From positions 20,979 to 84,978 of the IMG/VR virus record IMGVR_UViG_3300050343_000256: a stretch of DNA of 64,000 nucleotides. One strand, 5' to 3'. Shown piece after piece: positions 50,234 through 59,950 of this stretch. Numbering within the stretch: position 1 is the stretch's first letter; each line of letters starts with the position of its first letter. This stretch comes from a virus. The notes beneath the pieces are model-generated. The model did no database searches and had not been told where the DNA came from. It saw nothing but the letters and a program-made list of their open reading frames with translations. The position numbers were made by a program, and so were the translations under genes.

Positions 50234-51238
50234 TCAGTCCTCCTGAACGAGGATCTTGCTGCGAAGAGCGTCAGGGCCTGCCTGGCTTAGAAGCTGCCAA
50301 GCTGCGGCTGGATTGCGCTCACTGATTGTGCTGAATGTTGACCAGAAGTCATCACCACCTTGAGGAGCCTGAACACCTGGCTGAGGCATCTCCATCTGCG
50401 GACGCTGATAAGCGGGAGCTGGAGCTCGGAAGCTCTGCTCGCTAGCAGCAATCTCAGCAGCTAAGCGGTCTTGGGCAGTTTCCTGTGGGTAAGGACCATC
50501 AACGCCGAAGAAGTCATTGACATATGCAGCCAACATGTCGGGGTTGGTCAACATGACGTGATAAGCAGCGTTGTCTTCCGCTGCGGCATCGATCACTTGC
50601 TGAGCAGTCGTGAGATTGACGCTGAGCTGCTCGGCGACTTGCATGACTTCAGCGGTCTGCTGAGCCTGTGCAAGAAGAGCATCTTCTACGACGCAGGAGT
50701 ACTGATTAAGGAGAGCTGGTGCTTCAGCGCCGAAGTGCTGAAGAACTTCAAGACTTTCGCTGCTTACGCTTCCTAGATACTCGTCTATCGCGGGTGCGCT
50801 CTGCTCGTTGCTCCAGCTGGGCGCCTGTGTCTGCTGGGAATACGCCTGCGTTGCTTGGGGAATTGAGGTCTGCAGCCCCGAAACGGAAGGAGCCGCCTGG
50901 TACTGCGGGGCTACCGAACCCTGCCATGCCTGCTGCTGCGTAGGGGCTGCCTGAGGGGTCGGAGTTGAGTAAGCTGCCTGGTGAGGGGAGTTCTGCGTCC
51001 CGTTCAAGCTTGCGCTGAGACTCTCGAACGCCTGCTGCCATGGGCTCGGAGCCGCTGGCTGGGGAGCCGCCTGTTGGTACGCCACCGGAGCCTGCTGAGG
51101 CGCCGAAGGTGTCTGGTAAGAAGGTGGGGCGCTCTGGACCGGAGCTGATTGGTAGCCCTGCGTCTGCACGGGCACGCTCGATGGGATCGAGGCTTGAGGG
51201 GTCGCCACCGCCTGTGTCGTCTGAATACTGTCCTGCAT
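50234..51238 (-). CDS. Head scaffolding protein
   Basis: 334 residues. N-terminal 160 residues are a Pro/Gln/Ala/Ser disordered segment (QPAAPSPWQQAFESL). The C-terminal half is acidic and helical (EVMQVAEQLSVNLTTAQQVIDAAA, LTNPDMLAAYVNDFFG) with a GGDDFWSTFSTIS end. Location immediately after the portal and acidity fit a scaffold. Its N-terminal 163 codons are overprinted on the end of the portal gene in the +1 frame. Confidence 0.75.
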   Translation of the reverse strand: MQDSIQTTQAVATPQASIPSSVPVQTQGYQSAPVQSAPPSYQTPSAPQQAPVAYQQAAPQPAAPSPWQQAFESLSASLNGTQNSPHQAAYSTPTPQAAPTQQQAWQGSVAPQYQAAPSVSGLQTSIPQATQAYSQQTQAPSWSNEQSAPAIDEYLGSVSSESLEVLQHFGAEAPALLNQYSCVVEDALLAQAQQTAEVMQVAEQLSVNLTTAQQVIDAAAEDNAAYHVMLTNPDMLAAYVNDFFGVDGPYPQETAQDRLAAEIAASEQSFRAPAPAYQRPQMEMPQPGVQAPQGGDDFWSTFSTISERNPAAAWQLLSQAGPDALRSKILVQED

Positions 51239-52973
51239 AAGTAAGCTCTTGCTTCAAGAAATCGAGCGCTCGATAGACATATGGCGTCAAGTCGAGTTTC
51301 GGGTCCGCAAGCATTGGAAGATCAGGTGCCTGCGGGTGTGGGACCTGACGCATGTTTTCAATCAGCGTCAGGAATGTGCCAATACTTTGTTGTGTGGCCT
51401 GTGCCATCCTGAATGGATAGCCACTGAGCATTGCGCTTCTCTCTTCATCAGTTTTGTCTGGGAAAAGATAACGAAGGGCCTCGATGGAATTAACACCGAG
51501 CTCCTGTAAGTTACGAACAACAATACTTGAATTAAGTATATCCTCTGTGCCATCCTCGAAGACTGGACCCTTCCACCTCCACTCAACCTTTCTATCTCCA
51601 TCGGGTATAAGTCCGACAACTCCCTCTGGTAGTTGGCGGTTTTGGACAGAGTCACCGATGGCTTGCTCTAGGGTGCCCTCATATAGACGAAGGTTTTCCT
51701 CAAATGCTTGAGTCGCTTGGCTAAATGTTTGACCGTCAGGGAATTCTTCTCTGATAGGAGCCGGAGGTCTCTCTAAGGCAATAGCAGCGGCAAACGACTC
51801 TCGAAAGATCTTTTCTTCGTTAAAAATTATAAGACTAAATAACTTGCACAATCCATAAGTCAAGAGACCACGGCAGCGACGGCTAGCTGTCGTTGCAGCG
51901 CGTCCATAGAGAGACTTGATCTCATACGCAGTTGCACCAGCCGTAATTCCCAGCTCGTCCACGCCGCCAAGGGCTGTACGAATCTCTTCACGATACTGAC
52001 GAGCATATAAGTTTTGGTCACCTGAAACTGCGTCAGGCGTCAAGTACATAGCCCTATCCGTGGACTCAACATTGGCAATAATCCGTGGCACTTTCATGCC
52101 GCCGCCAGCGCTGCCTCCCATGGGCGAACTCACTCGCGTCGAAGGTCGGTTTGCAGAATAGAAACCTGCCTGAGAACTAATCGTGGGGCGAATACCATCC
52201 TGGTCACCGTTTTCGACTAGATCATGCTTCGGGCGACTGGAGACAAGTGTGGGATTACCAAAGAAAGTAATATTGGTTCGGATGTTTTTGACTAAATCGT
52301 CATGAGTAACAATCTGTTCAGCCAGCCAATCGAATTCACCGGTCGCATCCATGCCGGTGGAGCGCATGTTATTGAATGACTCCACTGCAGGCACGAAACC
52401 AAGACTGTTTGTCAGGGTCCTTGTCTTGTTGACGGCGAAAGCTAATGACTGTGCGCCAGCATCAAATGAAGGCTTTTCCGTTGTGATTGTCTCTTTGATC
52501 TCATCTTTACGGACACGAAGCTTGACGTACCGCATTGACCCTTGCTGATCACTAGCAGCAATAGGAGCATTCATGGACTCCCTAACCGTGAAGGAGTAAA
52601 TCAGGTCTACCTCTTCCAGCTGACCAACGGAGTCGTAGTAAGCCCGGTAGTTTTCGGAGCTGAACCACATAATGCGATACGTATCGCGAACAGGCCGGAA
52701 GTAGAAAAGCCCCTTGCCGTCAATCAGAAAATCATCAACGATTCCTTCAAGACGTGTATCAATCTCATTGTCATCAATGAGTTGAATTACAAATTGCTTT
52801 CTAAAGCCAAACGTGTCCTGCGCTGGAAAAAATTCCAGTCCTTGACGGAGCATGAACAGCTTCATCTGTGATAGATGACTGTTCACGATCATCGTGTCAG
52901 TATTTGATCCTCCGTCTTTTTTCCTCGCGGCTTCGAGAATGCGACGAAAACGGTCTTGGCTAGCTGAGCTCAT
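50748..52973 (-). CDS. Portal protein
   Basis: 741 residues. Recognisable portal features: LFMLRQGLEFFPAQDTFGFRKQFVIQLIDDNEIDTRLEGIVDDFLIDGKGLFYFRPV, ENYRAYYDSVGQLEEVDLIYSF, a long helical clip and barrel region, YGLCKLFSLIIFNEEKIF, and a Pro/Gly-rich C-terminus. Size (741 aa) is close to P22-type portals. The C-terminal 163 codons overlap the scaffold gene. The terminase lies 9 nt upstream. Confidence 0.85.
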   Translation of the reverse strand: MSSASQDRFRRILEAARKKDGGSNTDTMIVNSHLSQMKLFMLRQGLEFFPAQDTFGFRKQFVIQLIDDNEIDTRLEGIVDDFLIDGKGLFYFRPVRDTYRIMWFSSENYRAYYDSVGQLEEVDLIYSFTVRESMNAPIAASDQQGSMRYVKLRVRKDEIKETITTEKPSFDAGAQSLAFAVNKTRTLTNSLGFVPAVESFNNMRSTGMDATGEFDWLAEQIVTHDDLVKNIRTNITFFGNPTLVSSRPKHDLVENGDQDGIRPTISSQAGFYSANRPSTRVSSPMGGSAGGGMKVPRIIANVESTDRAMYLTPDAVSGDQNLYARQYREEIRTALGGVDELGITAGATAYEIKSLYGRAATTASRRCRGLLTYGLCKLFSLIIFNEEKIFRESFAAAIALERPPAPIREEFPDGQTFSQATQAFEENLRLYEGTLEQAIGDSVQNRQLPEGVVGLIPDGDRKVEWRWKGPVFEDGTEDILNSSIVVRNLQELGVNSIEALRYLFPDKTDEERSAMLSGYPFRMAQATQQSIGTFLTLIENMRQVPHPQAPDLPMLADPKLDLTPYVYRALDFLKQELTYAGQYSDDTGGGDPSSLDPIERARADAGLPISSGPERPTFLPDTFGASAGSGGVPTGGSPASGSEPMAAGVRESQRKLERDAELPSPGSLLNSDPSGSPYAAAGMAGFGSPAVPGGSFRFGAADLNSPSNAGVFPADTGAQLEQRAERTRDRRVSRKRKQRKS

Positions 52974-52982
52974 AGTTCTATT

Positions 52983-54515
52983 TTAGTTCCACTCGATCTG
53001 CGCACTTCCGCGACGCATAAGGCCTTGTACCACGATATTCAATGAGTCGGCACAGTCGTCGTGAGGGGAATGTCCGAAGTTGACGATCTCATCAATCATG
53101 CAGCTAAAATCTCTGTATTTATTGAAGATAATTTTCTTATGCTCGAACAAGCCCATAATCCCCCGCAACCTAGCGAGCTTGTCGCCACGGAAACCCTTTA
53201 CCGCGCTAATGGAGAGGTTATAAAGCTGCCAGTCATTAAAGAGAATCCTCTTCATATCGCCCTCAAACGATTTTTGATAGGCGACGACTTCTGGGAAGAT
53301 AGTGACGGGTGACATCGATTTAAAATATTGGCCTTCGTCGTTAACTTCTAAAAGATTCCACTCAACGAGCAATTCGCAAAGAGCCTCAATCTTGTCGATA
53401 TTGCCCATCGACCTCATTCGCCTGTAGTCAATGATGTAGACCTTGTCGCCAACCCTGCCAGCAAGGGTGAAAACGGTCCAGTCATTCCTCTCAGTCATCC
53501 CAGCCGAGAGGTCGATACCCACACCGATACTGTCGTAATCGTCAGGTACTTCACCCTTCACAAATAGCTCAGGGGAGATACCAAGTTCTTTAGAGCGAAC
53601 GGGTTGATTCAGATACTGATATGAAAAAGCAACACGGTCGTCCATCTGCAATTTCAGCAGATACTTGGCAGACCACATGTCAGGCCAGTACGACTTTGGC
53701 CGTCCATCATCGTCGTAATGCAGCGCAGACTGGGTGATGCACTTCCAGCCCTTCTTTTCGGTGAAGATCGTTGCGAACAAATCATCGAAGTGAAACCTCG
53801 TACCCAAAGCAATCGCACGAGCGCCCTGGAACATTGTGGGGACAATCACATTTGTCCAGTTCGTTTCCATCTCACGCCGGATATCCGGGTTAGCGATACT
53901 TGCCGCACTCTTAATCGCGTCATCCACAACGATCAAGCTTGAGCGCTTGGAGGTAATCGTTCCTTTCAGTCCGGCGCAGGCAACAGTGAAAGCATCTTCA
54001 CCTCGAACATCAATCTCTGCGAAATCCCAGTCAATACTCCAGAGTTCATCTGAAGTACGCATTTTTGATAGTCGTACACAGGGGAACACCTCCTGGTACT
54101 CCTTTGAACAAATAAGATTCTTGATTGCTGCGCTTTTGTTTCTCGCGACGTCGACGTTGTATGAGACGTAAAGAATTCTCAGCAACGTACTTTGCATTGC
54201 GTGCCTTCCGATCAGCCAACCGAGCAGTAGGCCCAGGACCGTGGACTTGGCGCTACCCCTGGGGCTCAGCAGGCACGTGTTTGGGCCAGCAATGTCAAGC
54301 AAGTGTTCATTGCTTTTGCCAGTCAAGAAAACCTTGTGCCACTCGCGCATATGACGAGCAGGTTTCTTGCCCATTAATTCGCAGAAATAAGCAAAGTTAT
54401 CCCTGGCCTTCATGATGTGATCGGGTACTTCTACCTCGATCTGTTTTTTCACAATTGCCTTAGCAGCCTGCTTTGCAGACCGCATCTTGGCTTGGGCGAT
54501 TGAGCTTCCTGCCAT
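52983..54515 (-). CDS. terL: Terminase large subunit
   Basis: 510 residues. Walker A SPRGSAKST (84-92), Walker B LIVVDD (194-199), the nuclease Asp in GIDLS (333-337) and a second acidic cluster HDDCADS (485-491). This is the ATPase-nuclease that packages DNA into the prohead. Gene order small terminase - large terminase - portal - scaffold is typical. Confidence 0.92.
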   Translation of the reverse strand: MAGSSIAQAKMRSAKQAAKAIVKKQIEVEVPDHIMKARDNFAYFCELMGKKPARHMREWHKVFLTGKSNEHLLDIAGPNTCLLSPRGSAKSTVLGLLLGWLIGRHAMQSTLLRILYVSYNVDVARNKSAAIKNLICSKEYQEVFPCVRLSKMRTSDELWSIDWDFAEIDVRGEDAFTVACAGLKGTITSKRSSLIVVDDAIKSAASIANPDIRREMETNWTNVIVPTMFQGARAIALGTRFHFDDLFATIFTEKKGWKCITQSALHYDDDGRPKSYWPDMWSAKYLLKLQMDDRVAFSYQYLNQPVRSKELGISPELFVKGEVPDDYDSIGVGIDLSAGMTERNDWTVFTLAGRVGDKVYIIDYRRMRSMGNIDKIEALCELLVEWNLLEVNDEGQYFKSMSPVTIFPEVVAYQKSFEGDMKRILFNDWQLYNLSISAVKGFRGDKLARLRGIMGLFEHKKIIFNKYRDFSCMIDEIVNFGHSPHDDCADSLNIVVQGLMRRGSAQIEWN

Positions 54516-54593
54516 GAAAACAATCTACCCAGTTTTCACTATTGGCCCCCTAGGGGAATCACAAAACGAGTATCAGAAAAATTTTGACCCTGA

Positions 54594-55106
54594 TTACTTC
54601 TCTTCGCTGAGATCAGACCAAATAGATTCGAATGCCAGCTCTAATGCAGGAAGCAATTCATCTGAGCTTTTGAAGATCACGCGCAAGTCACGCATCACCT
54701 TGTCGGCCCCGGACATGACCAGACCCCTGCGATCAAGGCTCTTTGTCAGTTTGTCCACGTCCATGACATGGCCACGCAATTCTTTTGACAAGTGAGCGAT
54801 CCTTGTCGCAGCTGCGTCAGCCTTGATCAGATCTGCTTGCACTTGTTGTCTCAAGAAGTCAATATCCCCTTCTAGCTTGACGATCTCGGCGAGCATGATC
54901 TCACGACGATTCAGCTTTGGATAAGCCTTCTTAAGCCATTTCTCAAGTGCTGGGAAGCTGCCCTCATATCCGAGCACACCCGCGTAGAGCCAAATTTCGT
55001 ACACCGAATATGTATTCTCGGCATACGCAAGAAATCCCTCGCGGTGATTGTTGTCTAGGGCAACTAAAAAATCTTGAATCTGTTCTTCGCTTGTTCTAGG
55101 CATCAA
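54594..55106 (-). CDS. Probable terminase small subunit
   Basis: 170 residues immediately upstream of terL. Helical with a long coiled coil (EIMLAEIVKLEGDIDFLRQQVQADLIKADAAATRIAHLS), usual for DNA-recognition subunits that oligomerise. The N-terminus has a small helical module (YSVYEIWLYAGVLGYEGSFPALEKWLKKAY) with an HTH-like feel. Homology to a specific family was not seen; function is inferred from position. Confidence 0.6.
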   Translation of the reverse strand: MMPRTSEEQIQDFLVALDNNHREGFLAYAENTYSVYEIWLYAGVLGYEGSFPALEKWLKKAYPKLNRREIMLAEIVKLEGDIDFLRQQVQADLIKADAAATRIAHLSKELRGHVMDVDKLTKSLDRRGLVMSGADKVMRDLRVIFKSSDELLPALELAFESIWSDLSEEK

Positions 55107-55711
55107 CCAAAGAATCGAGCACCAAGAGAACGAATCGCACCACGAGCATCAGATCTCATATTGCGCTCCTCTGTATATCGCTTGCCAATATTGAGCCTTT
55201 CTTCAGACCCAGCTGTACGAATACTCTTGCGATCTTCAGATCCCTTGACTCCAAGGTTTAATCGATCCTGGATGCCTTGAGCGCCAATATTTAAACGCTG
55301 TTGCGTGCCTGTTGCTCCAATATTCAGGCGGTCCTGAGTACCTTGCGCTCCAATATTCATACGCTGCTGAGTACCAGTTTCCCTAATGCCCAATCGCTGC
55401 TGTTCGCCTTGAGCCCCAATCAGGTCTTTAGCAATTCGCCCTTCGGCGCCCATTAACTTCATGGTATTACCTGTCCTGAGATTTTCCATCCCCTGCTGTA
55501 TTCCGGCCATATGGCTGGACATCGCAGTGTTATAAGACAGTGCTGTACCCATATTCATTTGGGTACGAAAGCTATCCGCAAAGGAGCCAGCAACCAAGCC
55601 GCCGATAACTTCGTTGTCTGGATATTTATTTTTAAGCTCGCTTAAGCCTTTGGCACCCTGGTCAAAAGAAATTCCACCAATCGTGGAAGGAGTGTATGCG
55701 TGGGAGGGCAT
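55103..55711 (-). CDS. Virion protein with seven 11-residue repeats
   Basis: 202 residues. Residues about 100-175 repeat an 11-residue unit, consensus [E/Q][Q/D]R[L/M]NIGA.G[T/S], about seven times, which predicts an undecad coiled coil. The ends (FFG) and a Gly-rich start flank it. Overlaps terS by 4 nt, so the two are coupled. Likely internal head or tail protein. Confidence 0.7.
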   Translation of the reverse strand: MPSHAYTPSTIGGISFDQGAKGLSELKNKYPDNEVIGGLVAGSFADSFRTQMNMGTALSYNTAMSSHMAGIQQGMENLRTGNTMKLMGAEGRIAKDLIGAQGEQQRLGIRETGTQQRMNIGAQGTQDRLNIGATGTQQRLNIGAQGIQDRLNLGVKGSEDRKSIRTAGSEERLNIGKRYTEERNMRSDARGAIRSLGARFFG

Positions 55712-55713
55712 AT

Positions 55714-56250
55714 TTAACCTAAGAGCATGACGAGGGCGCCTAACCCAAGCCTACCCATTAAATCCTTGGTGGCCTGTTTACCCGCAAACTCATAGTACTT
55801 ACTATCCCGATTTGCGGTAAACTCGTTCTGAGCAGCTATGTTGCTATCTCTTATACCAAGGGATTTATTGGCAAACTCATATTGAGGTTCCTGGAGTGTT
55901 TGAGCAGCTTGCGTTAAAGCTCCGATTGACCTTAGCTGATTGTTAGTGGAATTATCAGCCCTTGCCTTCTCCGCGTTCGTGCTCTGCTCAATCATCGAGC
56001 CTCTCCGAATCACGCCTTGATCAAAGCCCCTGCTCAGATTTTCGCTTTCGATTCCGAGCCTTTCTGCGTAATCCTTTAGAGACGTAACGGGTGGCCTTTG
56101 CTGAATACTGTCCCTCGCATCTGAAGTCTCACCTTCAAGCTTAAGCGCCAAGTCTTCTAATAATTGCTTTTGCGCTTCGCTGGCGTCAGGGTTTTGCAAC
56201 GATCCTATCTTTGCAAGAAAATTGTCTTTTACGGTTGCGGGATTGAGCAT
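55714..56250 (-). CDS. Probable internal/ejection protein
   Basis: 178 residues, helical and Asn/Gln-rich (NLSRGFDQGVIRRGSMIEQS). The C-terminus is hydrophobic (GRLGLGALVMLLG), a possible membrane-insertion helix. 2-nt gap to its neighbour. Fits the run of small particle proteins that phages eject into the cell. Function inferred. Confidence 0.6.
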   Translation of the reverse strand: MLNPATVKDNFLAKIGSLQNPDASEAQKQLLEDLALKLEGETSDARDSIQQRPPVTSLKDYAERLGIESENLSRGFDQGVIRRGSMIEQSTNAEKARADNSTNNQLRSIGALTQAAQTLQEPQYEFANKSLGIRDSNIAAQNEFTANRDSKYYEFAGKQATKDLMGRLGLGALVMLLG

Positions 56251-56918
56251 TACTTGGTCTCCTTCTTCTTTGTGCTAAAAAAACCTGGAACTGCATTTGG
56301 GAAAGCTTTATTCAGCGAGTTCTCCCTCATTTCAATCTTAGGCGCTGCAGACGGCTGAAAATTAGAAGTCAAGCCTTGACCGCTAGCGCCGGAGCTACTG
56401 CGTTGTCTTTGTGGTTTAGCTTTAGACAAGGTGTCGACTCCCGCTTCCGTATACATCTGCGGGAATATCCCAAGGGATTGACCGAACTTATCATCAGAAT
56501 ATGTTTGTCGATCAAGCCTGTCAGTAATACCATTTAGGCCATCAAGAGGTGAAGCGAAATCCGGCATTGCAATCTGCGATGCACCGCCCACGAGCCGTAA
56601 CAAAGCATTTAGCTTATTTGTTTTTTTGTTTGCATCTCTAGCCTTTTGGTTGTCTTCAAGGTTCATAGCTAACAGTTGTTCAGAAGTTTTATTAACACTG
56701 TTTTGCTGAAGTGCACTACCTAATGCACCGAAGGCTTCACGAGTCAATGCGGATTTAGCCAAAAATTCAAGCTCAGCCGCTTTAGCCATCATCTGAGTTC
56801 CCGCAGAACTTTGTACCCCCTGATATCCTTTTGCGAGAGACGCGGCATTAAACAGAGGGTTAAAGTTAGCTGCGTAACCATAAGCAGAATTAAGAGATGG
56901 AATTGAGATAGTAGCCAT
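56250..56918 (-). CDS. Probable internal virion protein
   Basis: 222 residues, helical (AKSALTREAFGALGSALQQ) with polar linkers and a C-terminus ending in KKKETK. No domain recognised; overlaps both neighbours by 1 nt, so part of the same late operon. Confidence 0.6.
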   Translation of the reverse strand: MATISIPSLNSAYGYAANFNPLFNAASLAKGYQGVQSSAGTQMMAKAAELEFLAKSALTREAFGALGSALQQNSVNKTSEQLLAMNLEDNQKARDANKKTNKLNALLRLVGGASQIAMPDFASPLDGLNGITDRLDRQTYSDDKFGQSLGIFPQMYTEAGVDTLSKAKPQRQRSSSGASGQGLTSNFQPSAAPKIEMRENSLNKAFPNAVPGFFSTKKKETK

Positions 56919-57742
56919 CAGTATGCAGTTGCGGCGATAATATTATTGAAGTTGGCCAATTGGTTTTGCTGCGCAAGAGATCCTTGGTCCAAAGAATTTT
57001 GATAGTTGTAATTGGCCTGGATTGCTGCCTGCTTTTCAAATGCTCTTAAGTTTCTCGCATCCTCCATCTCTGCAAGCTTGGCGAGAATAGGGCCAATTGT
57101 TTGTGCCGATTCCGCTTTTAACGCAATGTTTTGGCGTTGTCTTGCAAGATCATTGGCAAGTCTCTTCTCGTCGTCAGTTTGCTTTGTAATTCCTGTAATT
57201 CCCGAATACAACAATTCTCCCAGGCCAGCGCCACCCTTGCCCAACTTATCTTGGACACCAATCATGGATGCGATAGCTGGCAGCGCAACAGTGCCAACTC
57301 CAGGCATCATCATCGTACCAATGGCTGCTAAGCCTCCAGTTGCCGCTAACTGAGCCAAGAAATTACCGGTGGCCTGACTTGTATTGATTCCAATCCCTTC
57401 ATCATCTGCAAACTCTCCAACCGCGCCCAGCCCTGCCCCGAGAACCGAAAGTCCAGCTATGGGCAACTTATTTCTTCCAACTAAAGCTGCGGACTTCTGT
57501 AGAAAGCCTGGCGACCCTGCAGCGCGTCCAGTCTTGAACGCTTGAGCCATAGCGTCTCTGGAATACCCATCCGCACCGAGCAACTGCTGACCACCACTCT
57601 TCCTCAGCTGGTCGAGGAATGCAGCGGCATTAGATACGTTATCCACTTGGTCTACTACAGCAAGAGCACCACCTGGCCTACCACCAGCGACTGACGTCCT
57701 CAGCTGAGGCGGGATCTGATTGCCTGAGTATCTGTACGACAT
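56918..57742 (-). CDS. Probable membrane-active internal virion protein
   Basis: 274 residues from ATG 57742 (MSYRYSGNQIPPQL); the longer frame to 57772 adds ten residues. Two hydrophobic segments (LPIAGLSVLGAGLGAVGEF and LAAIGTMMMPGVGTVALPAIASMIGV) suggest insertion into membrane during DNA entry. The C-terminal half is a charged helix. Fits the ejection-protein group. Confidence 0.65.
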   Translation of the reverse strand: MSYRYSGNQIPPQLRTSVAGGRPGGALAVVDQVDNVSNAAAFLDQLRKSGGQQLLGADGYSRDAMAQAFKTGRAAGSPGFLQKSAALVGRNKLPIAGLSVLGAGLGAVGEFADDEGIGINTSQATGNFLAQLAATGGLAAIGTMMMPGVGTVALPAIASMIGVQDKLGKGGAGLGELLYSGITGITKQTDDEKRLANDLARQRQNIALKAESAQTIGPILAKLAEMEDARNLRAFEKQAAIQANYNYQNSLDQGSLAQQNQLANFNNIIAATAY

Positions 57743-57833
57743 TAAGAGACTACGCCATGGGCTTTCACCCATTCTAGATATCTTTTAGTCACGCATATAT
57801 TCAAGCCATTAGACAGCTTTTGCGGCTGTTACT

Positions 57834-58217
57834 CTAAAAAGGAAGCAGGCTTCCAGCCGCCGAACCGATCGCACCGCCAATGGGGTTGCCGCCACTAATA
57901 ACAGTGCCAAGGATTCCACCAGCGAGCCTGCCAAAACCGCTGCTACTTTTCTGCTCACTCTCTGCTTGGCTTTGTCGCTGATCCTCTCTCTCCTTTAAAT
58001 ATTCCATGACTTGCTTATCGCTCTTTGCCTGGCCAAGAAGGCCTAACGCGCCTGCCGCCATTTGACTATCTAATTCAAACTTATCTTCCTGGAGGCCGGA
58101 CAAGGTGCTAACAGCTTCATTGCTTGCTATTTGGTCGTAACCGTCAAAGCCAGAGGTGAGATCTACGCCAAACAACTCTCCCGCGTTACGTCTTCTGCCG
58201 AATGATGAGTAAGCCAT
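57834..58217 (-). CDS. Probable internal virion protein, Gly-rich C-terminus
   Basis: 127 residues. N-terminus SSFGRRRNAGELFGVDLTSGFDGYD; coiled coil in the middle (KSDKQVMEYLKEREDQRQSQAESEQ); C-terminus Gly-rich and hydrophobic (LAGGILGTVISGGNPIGGAIGSAAGSLLPF), like proteins that insert in bilayers. A 60-bp gap follows. Confidence 0.6.
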   Translation of the reverse strand: MAYSSFGRRRNAGELFGVDLTSGFDGYDQIASNEAVSTLSGLQEDKFELDSQMAAGALGLLGQAKSDKQVMEYLKEREDQRQSQAESEQKSSSGFGRLAGGILGTVISGGNPIGGAIGSAAGSLLPF

Positions 58218-58223
58218 AGTTAA

Positions 58224-58598
58224 TCAGAAAAAGCTTTTGCCCAAGTCGAATGCTCCAGCGCCATAGTCGCCTGAAAAGCCGCCCAAGCCCTCACTAGCGG
58301 TAACACTATCCATAAAGCTCAATCCGCCACCGCCACTATCCCCTGGCGATTTAAATAAGCTGCTGACCCCAAGTTGCAAGCCTTTACCAAGAAGGTCTCC
58401 AAGCGGGTTTGATTGCTGAGACTGACGCGGCTGAGCCTGAAGCTGTCGGTCCAAAAACCCTGAATTTATTACTGACTCCGAACTCAGCATTTGTTGCTTA
58501 GCTTTTAAAGCAGCAGAAACCATAGCACTATTACGTTTAGCATTAGCACCGCTAAATCCGCTTAATAAGTTTGTCCCCTGAGATGGATCAAAAGCCAT
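58224..58598 (-). CDS. Probable internal virion protein
   Basis: 124 residues, Ser/Gly-rich with a Gln-rich middle (LQAQPRQSQQSNPLGDLLGKGLQLGVSSLF). Overlaps the upstream gene by 1 nt. No domain recognised; same operon style as its neighbours. Confidence 0.55.
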   Translation of the reverse strand: MAFDPSQGTNLLSGFSGANAKRNSAMVSAALKAKQQMLSSESVINSGFLDRQLQAQPRQSQQSNPLGDLLGKGLQLGVSSLFKSPGDSGGGGLSFMDSVTASEGLGGFSGDYGAGAFDLGKSFF

Positions 58599-59950
58599 TA
58601 GGTTTCTTCATCCTCTGAGTATTGCGGAGCGCGTCCTTTTAGTCCACGTCTTGCTGATTCTAAGACGTATCCTGCAAGCGCAGTGCCAGCAGTTGCAGCG
58701 CTGCTATTCATCAACACAGACTTAAGAACTTGGCCTTCGTTCTTTTCTGACTGATCACGATATTCGTAAAAAGCAGCTTCAACATCTTTTGGATTAGGCG
58801 GCTTACCTTTCACGTATTGCTGCGATTTTTTATAGTCATCTTTCAGGCTACGCTCGACTTTATATCCCTTATCAGCAGCTACTCGTTCAACACCTTTACG
58901 AATACCGCGACGAGCACCAATCACCGCAGCAGCCATCGGGAGAATTCCAGTAGCTAGCGGAATACTTTTACCCATGAAAGTGACCTCAGGGCCTTGAATC
59001 CCATCAGCAGTCGCCTTGATCGGAGACTTGCCACTAAACAAGTAATTCTTATATTGATTGTATTCAGCCTTGCTTACGTCGGGCCTTTCCTTTCTGAACT
59101 CGTCGTAAGGAAGTAAGGAGCCATTACGTCCCAGGAAATAGCGACTTCCAAGCTCAGCAATTGGATCAGTTGTTTGAGTTGGATCATTCTCACTTGGCAG
59201 CACTGCTTTGTATCCAGGTTGCCGCATGAAGTTGCCAATACCCATCGAGGCAGCAATCCATGCAGGAGCAGCAGCAGCCATTCGAACGCTTCTGCGTTTC
59301 AGGAGTGGCTCGTTGGCGCCTACGTAATTTCTTTGGTCAAAGCCACCCTTGTTCGGGTATTGAGCGTTGCTTGGACCAGTTGCCTTTTCACTCGCTTGGC
59401 GCATGCCCTGAAACATTGCCACCTGCGCAATTGCTTGAGGAGCATTGAGGAACCACCAGATATTGCGCATGCCATCGCTGGCCAGGTCAGCAGCTACAAC
59501 ACCTGCCGCTTGAGCTGCTTTGGCCCTGTATTGCCCAGGACCAAGAGTTGCCTCGCCCGGTCCCATTGTCGTCGGGACTTTCCCTATCTCAACCGTGTCT
59601 CGCCTGAGTTCAGCATTCTCAGGGTTAACGCGAGTTTCGGAGTACTCAGCTTTTGCTTCAGGAGTCATTCCTCCCAGCTTGATATTCCGAGCAGGCTCTT
59701 GCGCTCGTGCTGGCAGAAAGTCGGCAAGCGCATTACCAATCTCTGTGTCACCGACTCGGTTTGGGAGTGCCTGCTTGAGATAACTGGTGACCGGAGATGA
59801 CGAGGCCATCTCTGCAACTGGAGAGATCTCGTAGTCACCAGCATTCGAGCGCCTCAGCGCTTGCTCATAGCTTTTAGGTGAAGCTCTGAATGCTTGTTTA
59901 AAAACCTCAGAGAGATCACCCCAAGTAGGTTCACCAGTGAATTGCGCCAT
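58598..59950 (-). CDS. Large membrane-associated internal/ejection protein
   Basis: 450 residues. Helical N-terminus with polar linkers. Hydrophobic segments include NIWWFLNAPQAIAQVAMF, VRMAAAAPAWIAASMGIG, PLATGILPMAAAVIGA and SSAATAGTALAGYVL; between them are charged stretches (KDDYKKSQQYVKGKPP). The multi-segment layout in a late operon fits a DNA-ejection protein. Overlaps both neighbours by 1 nt. Confidence 0.65.
   Translation of the reverse strand: MAQFTGEPTWGDLSEVFKQAFRASPKSYEQALRRSNAGDYEISPVAEMASSSPVTSYLKQALPNRVGDTEIGNALADFLPARAQEPARNIKLGGMTPEAKAEYSETRVNPENAELRRDTVEIGKVPTTMGPGEATLGPGQYRAKAAQAAGVVAADLASDGMRNIWWFLNAPQAIAQVAMFQGMRQASEKATGPSNAQYPNKGGFDQRNYVGANEPLLKRRSVRMAAAAPAWIAASMGIGNFMRQPGYKAVLPSENDPTQTTDPIAELGSRYFLGRNGSLLPYDEFRKERPDVSKAEYNQYKNYLFSGKSPIKATADGIQGPEVTFMGKSIPLATGILPMAAAVIGARRGIRKGVERVAADKGYKVERSLKDDYKKSQQYVKGKPPNPKDVEAAFYEYRDQSEKNEGQVLKSVLMNSSAATAGTALAGYVLESARRGLKGRAPQYSEDEET

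Noticed and set aside
52351-54415. Plus-strand open frames beneath portal and terminase
   Set aside because: Products are Ser/Arg-rich antisense readings; the minus strand carries Walker A/B and portal sequence.
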